DNA from: an uncultured Cloacibacillus sp.
Lineage (GTDB): Bacteria > Synergistota > Synergistia > Synergistales > Synergistaceae
DNA: 25,254 bases
Assembly (NCBI GenBank): GCA_900545755.1
Contig: URAG01000033.1
Coordinates: 1-25,254, forward strand
Reading direction: 5' to 3'
Shown one piece after another: positions 1 to 7,072 of this stretch (the stretch's first letter is position 1; every line of letters starts with the position of its first letter). Made by a program: the position numbers and the translations under genes. Below the pieces are notes generated by a model. That model was not told the origin of the DNA, made no database searches, and saw only the letters and a list, made by a program, of their open reading frames with translations.

Positions 1-73
1 TGCCGTGGTCGATATGCCCTATCGTACCTATGTTAAGATGCGGCTTATTACGTACAAAATGTTCCTTTGCCAT
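1..73 (-). CDS. tuf: Elongation factor Tu (5' end only)
   Basis: Read on the minus strand from an ATG at 73-71, the 24 visible codons give [20 protein letters not shown] followed by IDHG. This is the near-invariant EF-Tu N-terminus running into the P-loop GHIDHGK. The rest of the gene lies beyond the left edge. EF-Tu is the GTPase that delivers aminoacyl-tRNA to the ribosome. A GGGAGG Shine-Dalgarno at 90-85 lies about 11 bases before the ATG. The upstream gene on the same strand is a DtxR-type regulator and not fusA, so this copy is not directly behind fusA here. Identification is from the protein sequence and is very secure despite the short length. Confidence 0.96.
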   Translation of the reverse strand, partial: MAKEHFVRNKPHLNIGTIGHIDHG

Positions 74-264
74 AACTGAGAATGCCTCCCTGTTTTTGTT
101 TCTACGTTTTATTATGCCCCTTTGGGGCTCGTATTCTTTTAGCCGCGGAGGCGCCTCCTCCGCTCTGCATATCTCCAACACCAAAAGAGACCCGGAAACC
201 AGAGCCGGATCTCTACAGGATATGTAGATGGATTATAGCTTACAATGATTTTTCTTGCAATACC
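74..264. other. Leader region between the DtxR-type gene and tuf
   Basis: No gene is visible. It holds a minus-strand terminator (181-213), two GC hairpins (GCGGAGG/CCTCCGC at 144-162; GCCCC/GGGGC at 116-128) and the tuf ribosome binding site. The hairpins lie in what would be the tuf leader. A CATAAT at 116-111 could be a -10 but has no convincing -35. No tRNA fits. Confidence 0.5.
181..213 (-). terminator. Rho-independent terminator after the DtxR-type gene
   Basis: On the minus strand GAGATCCGG and CCGGGTCTC form a 9-bp stem with one T-G wobble around a 9-base loop, followed by TTTT. It lies about 50 bases past the stop at 265 and separates that gene from tuf. Confidence 0.6.
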
Positions 265-633
265 TTAATTATTGGCGCGCGCGAGGTATTCCTTGACTTT
301 TTCAAAAGTTTCTTGGCTTACAATATGTTCTATGCGGCACGCGTCGGCCTCCGCGGTTTCGTGCGGCACTCCGAGGACCTCGGCAAGGAATTTGGTTATG
401 TAGCGATGGCGCTCGTAAATCGCGCCTGCGCGTTCGAGGCCGGTCTCCGTCAAGCTGAGCTCGCCGTTGTCCTCTACCGTCACGTATCCGTCGTCCTTCA
501 GTATGCCTATAGCGCGGCTCACGCTCGGTTTGCTGAATGAAAGGGCGCGCGCCACATCGACGGAGCGGACAGAACCGTTTTTATTTTTGAGCACCAATAT
601 GGTTTCGAGATACATTTCGCCGGATTCCTGCAT
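265..633 (-). CDS. DtxR/MntR-family metal-dependent transcriptional regulator, short form
   Basis: The 122-residue protein has the N-terminal winged helix of the DtxR family (GEMYLETI at 5-12, recognition region SFSKPSVSRAIGIL at 32-45) and the dimerisation/metal region (ERHRYITKFL near 75-84, ACRIEHIVS at 98-106). There is no C-terminal SH3-like domain, so its length matches MntR. The ligand residues look like DtxR/IdeR: Met7 and Cys99 sit where iron-type DtxR has Met10 and Cys102, and where MntR has Asp and Glu. Glu102 and His103 are kept. That suggests Fe(II) sensing, an inference from two residues. I prefer the ATG at 633 because GGCGGTGAT lies just upstream; a GTG at 642 in the same frame is possible. 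A weak promoter may lie at 712-683 (TTGCGC, 18 bases, TAGAAT). Confidence 0.88.
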   Translation of the reverse strand: MQESGEMYLETILVLKNKNGSVRSVDVARALSFSKPSVSRAIGILKDDGYVTVEDNGELSLTETGLERAGAIYERHRYITKFLAEVLGVPHETAEADACRIEHIVSQETFEKVKEYLARANN

Positions 634-864
634 TGAAATCACCGCCGTTCAATAGATGCCATCGTATGGACGACCCGGCTTTATTCTAACCCAAACGGCG
701 GCGGCGGCGCAACGCCGAAGGCCAAAGATATGCAGTCGCTAACCGGGAAAACCGCGCTTATGCGCAAGCGCAAGCTTACGCCCGAAAGCGAATTGCAGGC
801 CGATAATGATGCGCGCCGCGCGCGCTTTTAGGCTATACTTGAAAGCGGGAACGGGGGATGAAAT

Positions 865-3141
865 ATGCTCGAAAATTATTTTTTTAAGAAGAAGCCCGAC
901 GTCGAGGACATTGTGCGCTACGTTACGGAGCTAGGCGGACGCCGGCCCGCGGTCAAACGTTTCCCGGCGCGGCCCGCGGCTTTCGGCTCGTTTGGGGCGC
1001 TCGACCATCGAATAGTGAACGCGCTGAAGCGCCGCGGCGTCGAGGCTCTCTACTCGCATCAGAGCGAGGCAGTCGCCTGCGCGCTCGCCGGCGAGGACTG
1101 CGTTATAGCTACGCCTACGGCCTCCGGCAAGACGCTCTGCTACAACCTCCCAGTGCTGCACGCGGTTCTGCAAAATCCTTCGGCGCGCGCGCTCTATCTG
1201 TTCCCGACGAAAGCGCTTGCCCAGGACCAGCTAGCGGAGCTCGGCGAGCTCTCGTCGTTCGCTGATGGAAAAATTCACGGCTTTGTCTACGACGGCGATA
1301 CGGAACCGGTCAAGCGCCGCCTCGCGCGCACGGAAGGCCACGTCGTCATTACGAACCCCGATATGCTGAACTCCGGCATCCTCCCACACCACACAAAATG
1401 GTCCGATTACTTTCAGAACCTTAAATATATCGTCGTAGACGAGCTGCACACCTACCGCGGCATTTTCGGCTCGCACCTTGCGAACCTCTTCTGCCGCCTC
1501 GCGCGTATATGCGAATTCTACGGTTCGCACCCGACCTTCATCTGCTGCTCCGCGACGATTGCGAACCCCGCCGAGCACGCCGAGGCCCTGACTGGGCGCA
1601 AAATGAAACTAATAACGGAGAGCGGCGCACCGATGTCCGAAAAGGAGCTCGTCATCTACAATCCGCCGATCGTAGACTACAACACGGGGATGCGCCGCTC
1701 GTCGCTCTTCGAGACGGCGCGCATAGCGACCGAGGCGCTCTCGCTCGGCATCAGCACGATCGTCTTCACGCGCTCGCGCCTCAACGTCGAGCTGCTGCTG
1801 ACCTCAATCCGCGGCGGTCTCGCCAAGCGCGGCGCAGACCCGATGATGATTATGGGCTACCGCGGCGGCTATCTGCCTAAAGAGCGGCGCAAAATCGAGG
1901 CCGACCTGCGCAGCGGCGCTATCCGCGGAGTCGTCTCGACGAACGCGCTCGAGCTCGGCATTGACGTCGGTTCGCTCGGCCTCGCGGTGCTGCACGGCTA
2001 TCCGGGCAGCATCGCATCCGCGTGGCAGCAGATAGGGCGGGCCGGGAGGCGCGGCGGTCTATCGGCGGCGGTGCTCGTCGCCTCTGCGGACCCGCTCGAC
2101 CAGTTCCTCGCCTCGCGCCCCGAGTGGTTTTATGGCGCGCCTGCGGAGAAGGCGCGCATCGACCCGTACAACCCTTACATACAGGTGAGCCACGTCAAGT
2201 GCTCGGCCTTCGAGCTGCCTTTCGCGGCGGGAGAAAAATTCGGCGCGCAGAACGTCGACGAGATCCTCGACTACCTCGCGGAACACGGCGTGCTGCACAA
2301 GGTCCCCGCGGAGGACGGCGGGCGCTACTACTGGCAGGATGACTCATACCCCGCTTCAGGCCTTTCGCTGCGCAGCGCAACCAGCGAGAACTACACGATA
2401 ACCGACATAACGATTCCGCAGAAGCCGAAGGTCGTCGGCACTATGGACCGCCGCTCGGCGCCGACGCTGATATTCCCCGACGCGATATATTTCCACGGCG
2501 GCCGCTCCTACATAGTTGAAACTCTCGACACGGAGAAAATGCAGTGCTTCATCCGCGAAATCGACGCCGAATACTACACGGACGGCGACGCGGCGCTGCG
2601 CATCAACATCACGGACGATTTCGAGACGCAGGGAAATTACGGCTGGGGCGAGGTGCTAGTGACCGAAACGCCGACGATATTCAAGAAGATAAAGCTCGCG
2701 ACGCACGAGAACGCCGGCTTTGGGCAGATAAATCTTCCCGAAGAGCAGATGCACACGACAGCCTGCTGGATAACAATGCCGGAAAGCCGCTCTGAGGACG
2801 CTGAGCTGAAGGTCGCTATGGAGGGGCTGGAGCACCTTCTGCGCAACGCCGCGCCGCTCTTCCTCATGTGCGACAGGTCCGACATCCGCGTGACGAGCCG
2901 CGTCAAAGACCCGCAGTTGCGCCGTCCAGCGATATACATCATCGACAACATCCCGGGCGGCGTCGGCCTCGCGGAAGGAGCTTTTGAAGTGAGAGACGAG
3001 CTGGTGCGTGCGGCGCTCGGGATGCTGAACTCATGCCAGTGCAGAAACGGATGCCCCGCCTGCGTAGGCGTCTTCGGCGGCGAATACGACGTGAAGGGCG
3101 CCGTGCGTGCGCTCGCTGAAGAGATTCTGAGCGGGAAATAA
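865..3141 (+). CDS. mrfA: MrfA/YprA-type DEAD/DEAH-box DNA helicase with C-terminal DUF1998 zinc-binding domain
   Basis: This 758-residue superfamily 2 helicase matches the size of B. subtilis MrfA (YprA), which acts in repair of mitomycin-type DNA damage; the family is related to eukaryotic Hrq1. Visible motifs in order: SHQSEA near 64, Walker A ATPTASGKT at 82-90, DELH near 192, SAT near 228, FTRSR in the second RecA lobe, STNALELGIDVG near 358 and QQIGRAGRR near 388. The C-terminal third is DUF1998 with a four-cysteine cluster CQCRNGCPACVG near 723, expected to bind zinc. The ATG at 865 follows GGGGGATG. It appears to stand alone; the usual nuclease partner MrfB is not in view. The role is taken from the family. 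Confidence 0.93.
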   Translation: MLENYFFKKKPDVEDIVRYVTELGGRRPAVKRFPARPAAFGSFGALDHRIVNALKRRGVEALYSHQSEAVACALAGEDCVIATPTASGKTLCYNLPVLHAVLQNPSARALYLFPTKALAQDQLAELGELSSFADGKIHGFVYDGDTEPVKRRLARTEGHVVITNPDMLNSGILPHHTKWSDYFQNLKYIVVDELHTYRGIFGSHLANLFCRLARICEFYGSHPTFICCSATIANPAEHAEALTGRKMKLITESGAPMSEKELVIYNPPIVDYNTGMRRSSLFETARIATEALSLGISTIVFTRSRLNVELLLTSIRGGLAKRGADPMMIMGYRGGYLPKERRKIEADLRSGAIRGVVSTNALELGIDVGSLGLAVLHGYPGSIASAWQQIGRAGRRGGLSAAVLVASADPLDQFLASRPEWFYGAPAEKARIDPYNPYIQVSHVKCSAFELPFAAGEKFGAQNVDEILDYLAEHGVLHKVPAEDGGRYYWQDDSYPASGLSLRSATSENYTITDITIPQKPKVVGTMDRRSAPTLIFPDAIYFHGGRSYIVETLDTEKMQCFIREIDAEYYTDGDAALRINITDDFETQGNYGWGEVLVTETPTIFKKIKLATHENAGFGQINLPEEQMHTTACWITMPESRSEDAELKVAMEGLEHLLRNAAPLFLMCDRSDIRVTSRVKDPQLRRPAIYIIDNIPGGVGLAEGAFEVRDELVRAALGMLNSCQCRNGCPACVGVFGGEYDVKGAVRALAEEILSGK

Positions 3142-3145
3142 CGGC

Positions 3146-3173
3146 AAAAAAAGAGGAAGCGCGGCGCTTCCTC
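3146..3173 (-). terminator. Strong terminator between convergent genes (minus-strand T7)
   Basis: GAGGAAGCGC and GCGCTTCCTC form a perfect 10-bp stem with a one-base centre as written (3153-3173). On the minus strand it is followed by seven Ts, so it ends the methyltransferase transcript. It may also slow helicase transcription, but the plus side lacks a clean T run. Confidence 0.85.
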
Positions 3174-3213
3174 CAAAAATTTTCAGCGCTGTTCCACAGC
3201 CGCCGCACGTTTT

Positions 3214-3822
3214 TTAGAAAAGAGTGAAATAGGTCTTTATCAGACCGATCTCGTCGAACTGTTCTATCATCTCGAAAAGACCGACCGCGGCGGCAAAACA
3301 GAGCGCGTCACATACCTCTCGGCGGAATACTTTCGCGTTGACCACATACTGTCCTGGTTCGCGCAGAAGACGCAGGTCAGGTATAAAGCGCGGCACTCTC
3401 TCCATGTAGGCGCGGTATTCATCCCCATAGATGGAAAGCAGCCGCTCCTCCTCGCGCTTTATCGTGATTGGGTATATGATGGCAAACGCAGCGACGATAA
3501 CCGCCGCGAGCGTCAGGTACTCCGTACAAAGGCCTACGCCGACCCCGCCGAGCAGGCTGAAAAAGTACAGCGGGTTGCGGCACATTGAGTAGGGGCCTGA
3601 TGTTATAAGTTTGTCCGTCTTATATCCAGCGATATAGAGAGCGCACCAGAGACGGCCCACTGTGGCCGCTCCGACCAATACGCAGCCTACAAGCATCATC
3701 ACGCCCGGTATCGCAGGGTACGTCCATTCAAGAGCGTTGTTAGAAAATGCAAAAACAAGGATAAAAGCTACTGCAAGCATCTGCGATAGCTTCGTCCTGT
3801 AACGTTCAACAAATTCCATCAT
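3214..3822 (-). CDS. Isoprenylcysteine carboxyl methyltransferase-like integral membrane protein (ICMT/PEMT family)
   Basis: The 202-residue protein has several hydrophobic segments (about 15-27, 38-57, 85-120) and the family's C-terminal SAM-binding signature: GPYSMCRNPLYF at 76-87, EEERL at 124-128 and YGDEYRAYMERVPRFIP at 132-148. Bacterial members are SAM-dependent methyltransferases of the inner membrane whose substrates (isoprenyl groups, lipids or small molecules) are usually unknown, so no substrate is claimed. A tail of about 50 residues follows the signature, with another hydrophobic stretch near 173-185, somewhat longer than a minimal family member. Translation starts at the first of two adjacent ATGs, with a weak purine-rich site upstream. 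A promoter candidate lies at 3912-3882. Confidence 0.85.
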   Translation of the reverse strand: MMEFVERYRTKLSQMLAVAFILVFAFSNNALEWTYPAIPGVMMLVGCVLVGAATVGRLWCALYIAGYKTDKLITSGPYSMCRNPLYFFSLLGGVGVGLCTEYLTLAAVIVAAFAIIYPITIKREEERLLSIYGDEYRAYMERVPRFIPDLRLLREPGQYVVNAKVFRREVCDALCFAAAVGLFEMIEQFDEIGLIKTYFTLF

Positions 3823-3881
3823 TTTTTCGTCACGCTTCTTTCAAATAGTTTTCAAATTCGTTTTAGGATAGCACGAAATGT

Positions 3882-3912
3882 AAGATAAGCGAAAGAAAAC
3901 ATCTTGTGTCAA
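3882..3912 (-). promoter_or_regulatory. Promoter candidate for the membrane methyltransferase
   Basis: On the minus strand a perfect -35 TTGACA (3912-3907) is followed by TTATCTT (3888-3882); taking TTATCT gives an 18-base spacer. Just upstream is an imperfect palindrome GTTACAATATCGTTAC (3929-3914), placed like an activator or repressor site. Confidence 0.5.
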
Positions 3913-3953
3913 CGTAACGATATTGTAACAGTTTGCCGTGCCTTGGGCGGCGG

Positions 3954-4748
3954 CTAAATTCCGAGCAGCCGCCTTGCGTTGCCGCCGAGTATCAGCTCTT
4001 TTTCCCCGGCGCTTATGTCCAGGCTGTCGATGAATTCGAGCTCATGCAGCGGCAAATGCCACGGGAAGTCGCTGCCGAAGAGTATCTTGTCCGCGCCGTG
4101 AGCGCGTATCATCTTTTCCATCGTTGCTTTATCGATCCACGGGTCGGCGGTGTAGGCCGTGTCGAAATACAAATCGGCCTTGCCCGCAAGCAGTTCCATG
4201 ACTTCGTCCTGGATGTGCAGGCCGCCCATGTGCGCGGCGACGATCTTGATGCCAGGGAAACTTTCCAGAATGTGCAACAGCATCCGAGGCGAGCAGCGCT
4301 CCTCGTCGCGGTAGGTGGCGTCCCATCCCGCGTGGAAGACGACGACGAGGTTCAGCGCGCGGATAAGGTCGTACATCGGCATCGCGCTTTCGAGGTCGGC
4401 GTCGACGCGCTGGAGGGCTGGGTGGAATTTTACTCCACGGAGTCCTTCGTCGGAAATCTTCCAGATGTATTCAAGGGCCGTTACAGAGCCGGGAACGACG
4501 GAGCCGAAGGAAACGAACGGGTCTTTATCAGTCTCCTTTGCAAATTCCAGCACATGCTGGTGCTGGCTTTCCTTCGTGGCGATGTGGAGCAGTACGCTCT
4601 TGTCGATTCCGGCGCCTTTCATCGCGGCGCGCAGATCTGCGACGGCGGCCTCGGATGAATACGGCACGCCGCTTTGTTCGTGGAGTTTCAGCATCGCTGG
4701 ATGCGCAAGCTTATCGGGAAACACGTGAGTATGAAAATCTATAATCAT
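3954..4748 (-). CDS. Amidohydrolase family protein (amidohydrolase_2, TIM-barrel metal hydrolase/decarboxylase-like)
   Basis: The 264-residue protein starts MIIDFHTHVFPDKLA, with the metal-binding HxH at residues 6 and 8. It continues with a KFHPALQ strand, VVFHAGWD, VAAHMGG (histidine ligands) and the terminal ILFGSDFPW with the conserved aspartate. This is the amidohydrolase_2 layout (COG2159-like), whose members hydrolyse C-N or C-O bonds or decarboxylate aromatic acids. The substrate cannot be told. I take the ATG at 4748 because the family begins at the first beta strand; an in-frame TTG at 4775 would add nine residues without family support. There is no Shine-Dalgarno, and an extended -10 lies only seven bases upstream, so the mRNA may be leaderless. 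Confidence 0.87.
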   Translation of the reverse strand: MIIDFHTHVFPDKLAHPAMLKLHEQSGVPYSSEAAVADLRAAMKGAGIDKSVLLHIATKESQHQHVLEFAKETDKDPFVSFGSVVPGSVTALEYIWKISDEGLRGVKFHPALQRVDADLESAMPMYDLIRALNLVVVFHAGWDATYRDEERCSPRMLLHILESFPGIKIVAAHMGGLHIQDEVMELLAGKADLYFDTAYTADPWIDKATMEKMIRAHGADKILFGSDFPWHLPLHELEFIDSLDISAGEKELILGGNARRLLGI

Positions 4749-4755
4749 GCAAAAA

Positions 4756-4764
4756 ACTATACCA
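4756..4764 (-). promoter_or_regulatory. Extended -10 promoter giving a possible leaderless amidohydrolase mRNA
   Basis: Minus strand TGG-TATAGT (4764-4756) fits the extended -10 pattern TGnTATAAT. No good -35 is present. Seven bases separate the -10 from the A of the ATG at 4748, so the predicted first transcribed base is the start codon. Confidence 0.5.
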
Positions 4765-4818
4765 CGTTTTCGCAATTACGGCACAGGCGGGCCGCAATTT
4801 TTTGCGCCGCTGTTGTAA

Positions 4819-4824
4819 TATAAT
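4819..4824 (+). promoter_or_regulatory. -10 element of the cobamide operon promoter
   Basis: A perfect TATAAT lies 38 bases before the cbiB start, with only T-rich sequence at the -35 position. The 12-mer TTGTAATATAAT (4813-4824) also occurs at the apbE promoter on the other strand. Confidence 0.5.
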
Positions 4825-4861
4825 GCGGTTGGCATACAACGGAATGTTTGGAGGTATCGAC

Positions 4862-5893
4862 GTGGAGATAATAGCGGCTTTATTGCTGGACACGATTTAC
4901 GGGGACCCGTGCTGCGTCCCGCATCCGGTCGCCGGCATCGGGCGGCTCATCGTCTTCTATGAAAAGATATTATACGCGCGCGAAGGCGCAAAAGCTCGTG
5001 GCGCTCTGCTCTGCGCCGCCGTTCTCGTCACAGTCGGCGCGGCCGTCTGGCTGCTGCTGTCGCTCGCGGCGTCTATCAATACATGGGTCTACGCCACCGT
5101 GAACATCTATCTGCTCTACGTGGCGATAGCCTTCAAGTCTTTGAAAAAAGAATCCGCGCCCGTCGCGTTTCTTCTCGCTTCCGGCGACCTCGACGGGGCG
5201 CGCCGCCAGGTCGGGCGCATCGTCGGACGCGATACGGAGCTGCTGTCCGAGAGCGGCGTCGTGCGCGCGACGGTTGAGACGATAGCGGAAAGCTACGTCG
5301 ACGGCATAGTATCCGTGCTTTTCTACATGGCGCTCGGCTCGCTCTGCGGGCAGGCGGCGCTTTTCGCGTGGCTCTTCAAGGCCGCGAGTACGATGGATTC
5401 GATGATAGGTTACGACGACGAACGCTATCACGATTTCGGATGGGCCGCGGCGAAGCTCGACGACGTCCTTAACTTCATCCCCGCGCGCATCGGCGGGGTC
5501 GTGGCGATTGCGGCAGGGGCTCTCTGCGGCATGGATTACAGGCACGCGTGGCGCGTATTCCGGCGCGACAGGCTGAACCACAAAAGCCCGAACAGCGCAC
5601 ACGGCGAGAGCGTATTCGCGGGGCTGCTCGGGATACAGCTCGGCGGCGGGGCCTTCTACGGAGGCGAATTCGAGCCGCGCCCGACGCTCGGCGACGACCT
5701 GCACGAGCCCAAGCCGAACGACATCTTACGCGCGCACAACATCCTGAATGTATCTGTGGCTCTCTGCGCCCTCATCATATTCGTAATTCTGGAGGCGTCT
5801 ACCATTAGAGAGCTGTACTACACCGTCTTAGCCATCGATTACGCGATGACGGTGATTTGCGGTTTTTTTGAAATGCTCTATAGAGGTGGCTAA
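4862..5893 (+). CDS. cbiB: Adenosylcobinamide-phosphate synthase (CobD/CbiB)
   Basis: This integral membrane enzyme joins the aminopropanol arm to adenosylcobyric acid, giving adenosylcobinamide (phosphate). The 343-residue protein shows the family opening ALLLDTIYGDP..PHPVAGIGR at about 5-29, then TVETIAESYVDGI, YKAASTMDSMIGY-like sequence (FKAASTMDSMIGYDDERY), LNFIPARIGG, DRLNHKSPNSAHGESVFAG and the late LGGGAFYGG. These are typical CbiB landmarks. The start is the GTG at 4862, preceded by GGAGG with 7-base spacing; an upstream in-frame ATG at 4802 would add residues unlike the family. The next gene begins 4 bases after this stop and supplies the aminopropanol phosphate substrate, so they form one operon. 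No cobalamin riboswitch fits in the short upstream gap. Confidence 0.94.
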   Translation: MEIIAALLLDTIYGDPCCVPHPVAGIGRLIVFYEKILYAREGAKARGALLCAAVLVTVGAAVWLLLSLAASINTWVYATVNIYLLYVAIAFKSLKKESAPVAFLLASGDLDGARRQVGRIVGRDTELLSESGVVRATVETIAESYVDGIVSVLFYMALGSLCGQAALFAWLFKAASTMDSMIGYDDERYHDFGWAAAKLDDVLNFIPARIGGVVAIAAGALCGMDYRHAWRVFRRDRLNHKSPNSAHGESVFAGLLGIQLGGGAFYGGEFEPRPTLGDDLHEPKPNDILRAHNILNVSVALCALIIFVILEASTIRELYYTVLAIDYAMTVICGFFEMLYRGG

Positions 5894-5897
5894 ACAG

Positions 5898-6935
5898 ATG
5901 GCGAACGATATTATATTCCGCTCGCACGGGGCGAACCCCGAAAAGCTCTATGAGCTTGCCGGCATACCGAAGCCGGGAAAGATATACGACTTCAGCACCA
6001 ACACCAACGCAGTGCCGCAGCGCGAGGGCTTCGTCCCAGACCTGCGCGCCGCGCTCGAGGACTATCCCGACGGAGACTGCGCCGCGCTGCGGGCGGCGCT
6101 CGCCGGAGAGTTCGGCGTGCCCGCGGAGAACATCTTAGTTTCGAGCGGTTCCAACGAAGCCATCTATATAATAGCTTCCTATACGGCGGCGCGCGAAAAC
6201 CTGATACTCCAGCCCGTTTACGGCGAATACCGCACTGCGCTCGCAGGCTACGGCGCGCGGACGCAGAATATATTTTCGCTCGCGGAGGCCGAGGGCGCGC
6301 GCAGCGCGGCGGTCTGGCTATGCAACCCGTGCAACCCCACTGGCGCGCTGATTCTCGGCGCGGAGCTCAACGCCGCGGCGGAGCGCAACCCGGAAACGCT
6401 CTTCATAATCGACGAGGCGTACTGCGACTTCGTCTGGACGGAAGAACTTTCGCGCGGCGTCAAAATTTTGCCGAACGTCGTGCGACTGCGCTCCCTCACT
6501 AAAATTTACGACTTATGCGGCGCGCGCATCGGAGCGCTCATAGCGCACGAAGCCGCAATCGAAAAGATAAAAGCGCGCCAACCGGAGTGGAGCGTCGGCG
6601 GCCTCGCGCAGCAGGCGGCGCTCTGGCGCATTGGAGACGGGACGCTCAAGGCGCGGACACGCGAATACTACGCGCGTGAAATCCCGCGGCTGACCGCAGC
6701 TTTGCGCGAAGCGGGCTTCGCAGTGCGCCCGACTTGCGCTAACTTCTTCCTCATAAAGACGCCGGACGACGAGGACTTCATACGCTTCATGCTAGAGCGC
6801 GGCATAGTCGTCCGCCACACGCGGAACTTCGCTGGGCTTGACGGCAGATTCGTGCGTATAGCGGCGCGGACGAAAGACGAGGACGATCTGTTCGTCGAAG
6901 CGGCGCGCGAATACGCGGCGCGCGGCGCAAAATAG
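5898..6935 (+). CDS. cobD: PLP-dependent L-threonine-O-3-phosphate decarboxylase (Salmonella CobD / Pseudomonas CobC type)
   Basis: This class I/II aminotransferase-fold protein of 345 residues most likely decarboxylates threonine phosphate to (R)-1-amino-2-propanol phosphate for the cobamide side arm. It opens with HGANPEKL and IYDFSTNTN, like the HGGN..DFSANINP start of this family. Further marks are SGSNEA (83-88), CNPCNPTG (142-149), IIDEAY (170-175) and the PLP lysine in SLTKIYDLCGARIG (Lys202). Histidinol-phosphate aminotransferases are close relatives; the neighbouring cbiB decides for the cobamide role. The ATG at 5898 follows AGAGGTGG with 8-base spacing and lies 4 bases past the cbiB stop. 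Gene naming is confusing here: 'CobD' is used for both this enzyme and its neighbour in different organisms. Confidence 0.9.
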   Translation: MANDIIFRSHGANPEKLYELAGIPKPGKIYDFSTNTNAVPQREGFVPDLRAALEDYPDGDCAALRAALAGEFGVPAENILVSSGSNEAIYIIASYTAARENLILQPVYGEYRTALAGYGARTQNIFSLAEAEGARSAAVWLCNPCNPTGALILGAELNAAAERNPETLFIIDEAYCDFVWTEELSRGVKILPNVVRLRSLTKIYDLCGARIGALIAHEAAIEKIKARQPEWSVGGLAQQAALWRIGDGTLKARTREYYAREIPRLTAALREAGFAVRPTCANFFLIKTPDDEDFIRFMLERGIVVRHTRNFAGLDGRFVRIAARTKDEDDLFVEAAREYAARGAK

Positions 6936-6954
6936 CGTGCGGATGCAAACTGCG

Positions 6955-6991
6955 CGGCGGCTTCACCATCTGTGTGTGGCCGCCGTTTTTT
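6955..6991 (+). terminator. Terminator after the cobamide genes
   Basis: CGGCGGC (6955-6961) pairs with GCCGCCG (6979-6985) and is followed by six Ts. The loop region can form a short inner CAC/GTG stem. It separates the cobamide operon from the efflux operon promoter. Confidence 0.8.
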
Positions 6992-7012
6992 ATACGATGC
7001 GCGCGCTCGTTT

Positions 7013-7041
7013 TTGACTTTTTTATAGGCCGCGGGGATAAT
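7013..7041 (+). promoter_or_regulatory. Sigma70 promoter of the efflux operon
   Basis: TTGACT (7013-7018), 17-base spacer, GATAAT (7036-7041). It lies 31 bases before the GTG start of the membrane-fusion gene, downstream of a terminator. Confidence 0.8.
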
Positions 7042-7072
7042 ACGTACAGTACCTGCAAAGGGGGACGACGTT

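Noticed and set aside
116..181. A tRNA gene upstream of tuf, suggested by an ACACCA-like end and GC hairpins
   Set aside because: No matching acceptor stem, anticodon arm or T-loop GGTTCGA could be placed on either strand.
82..540. A 152-codon plus-strand frame across the tuf leader and the DtxR-type gene
   Set aside because: It lies antisense to a recognised regulator and crosses its terminator; no start signal.
3933..4658. A 241-codon plus-strand frame opposite the amidohydrolase gene
   Set aside because: It is the antisense shadow of a gene with clear metal-binding motifs; the protein shows no domain and no ribosome binding site.
4802..4861. Upstream start that would lengthen the cbiB product by 20 residues
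   Set aside because: It overlaps the promoter -10; the GTG at 4862 has GGAGG upstream and matches the family N-terminus.
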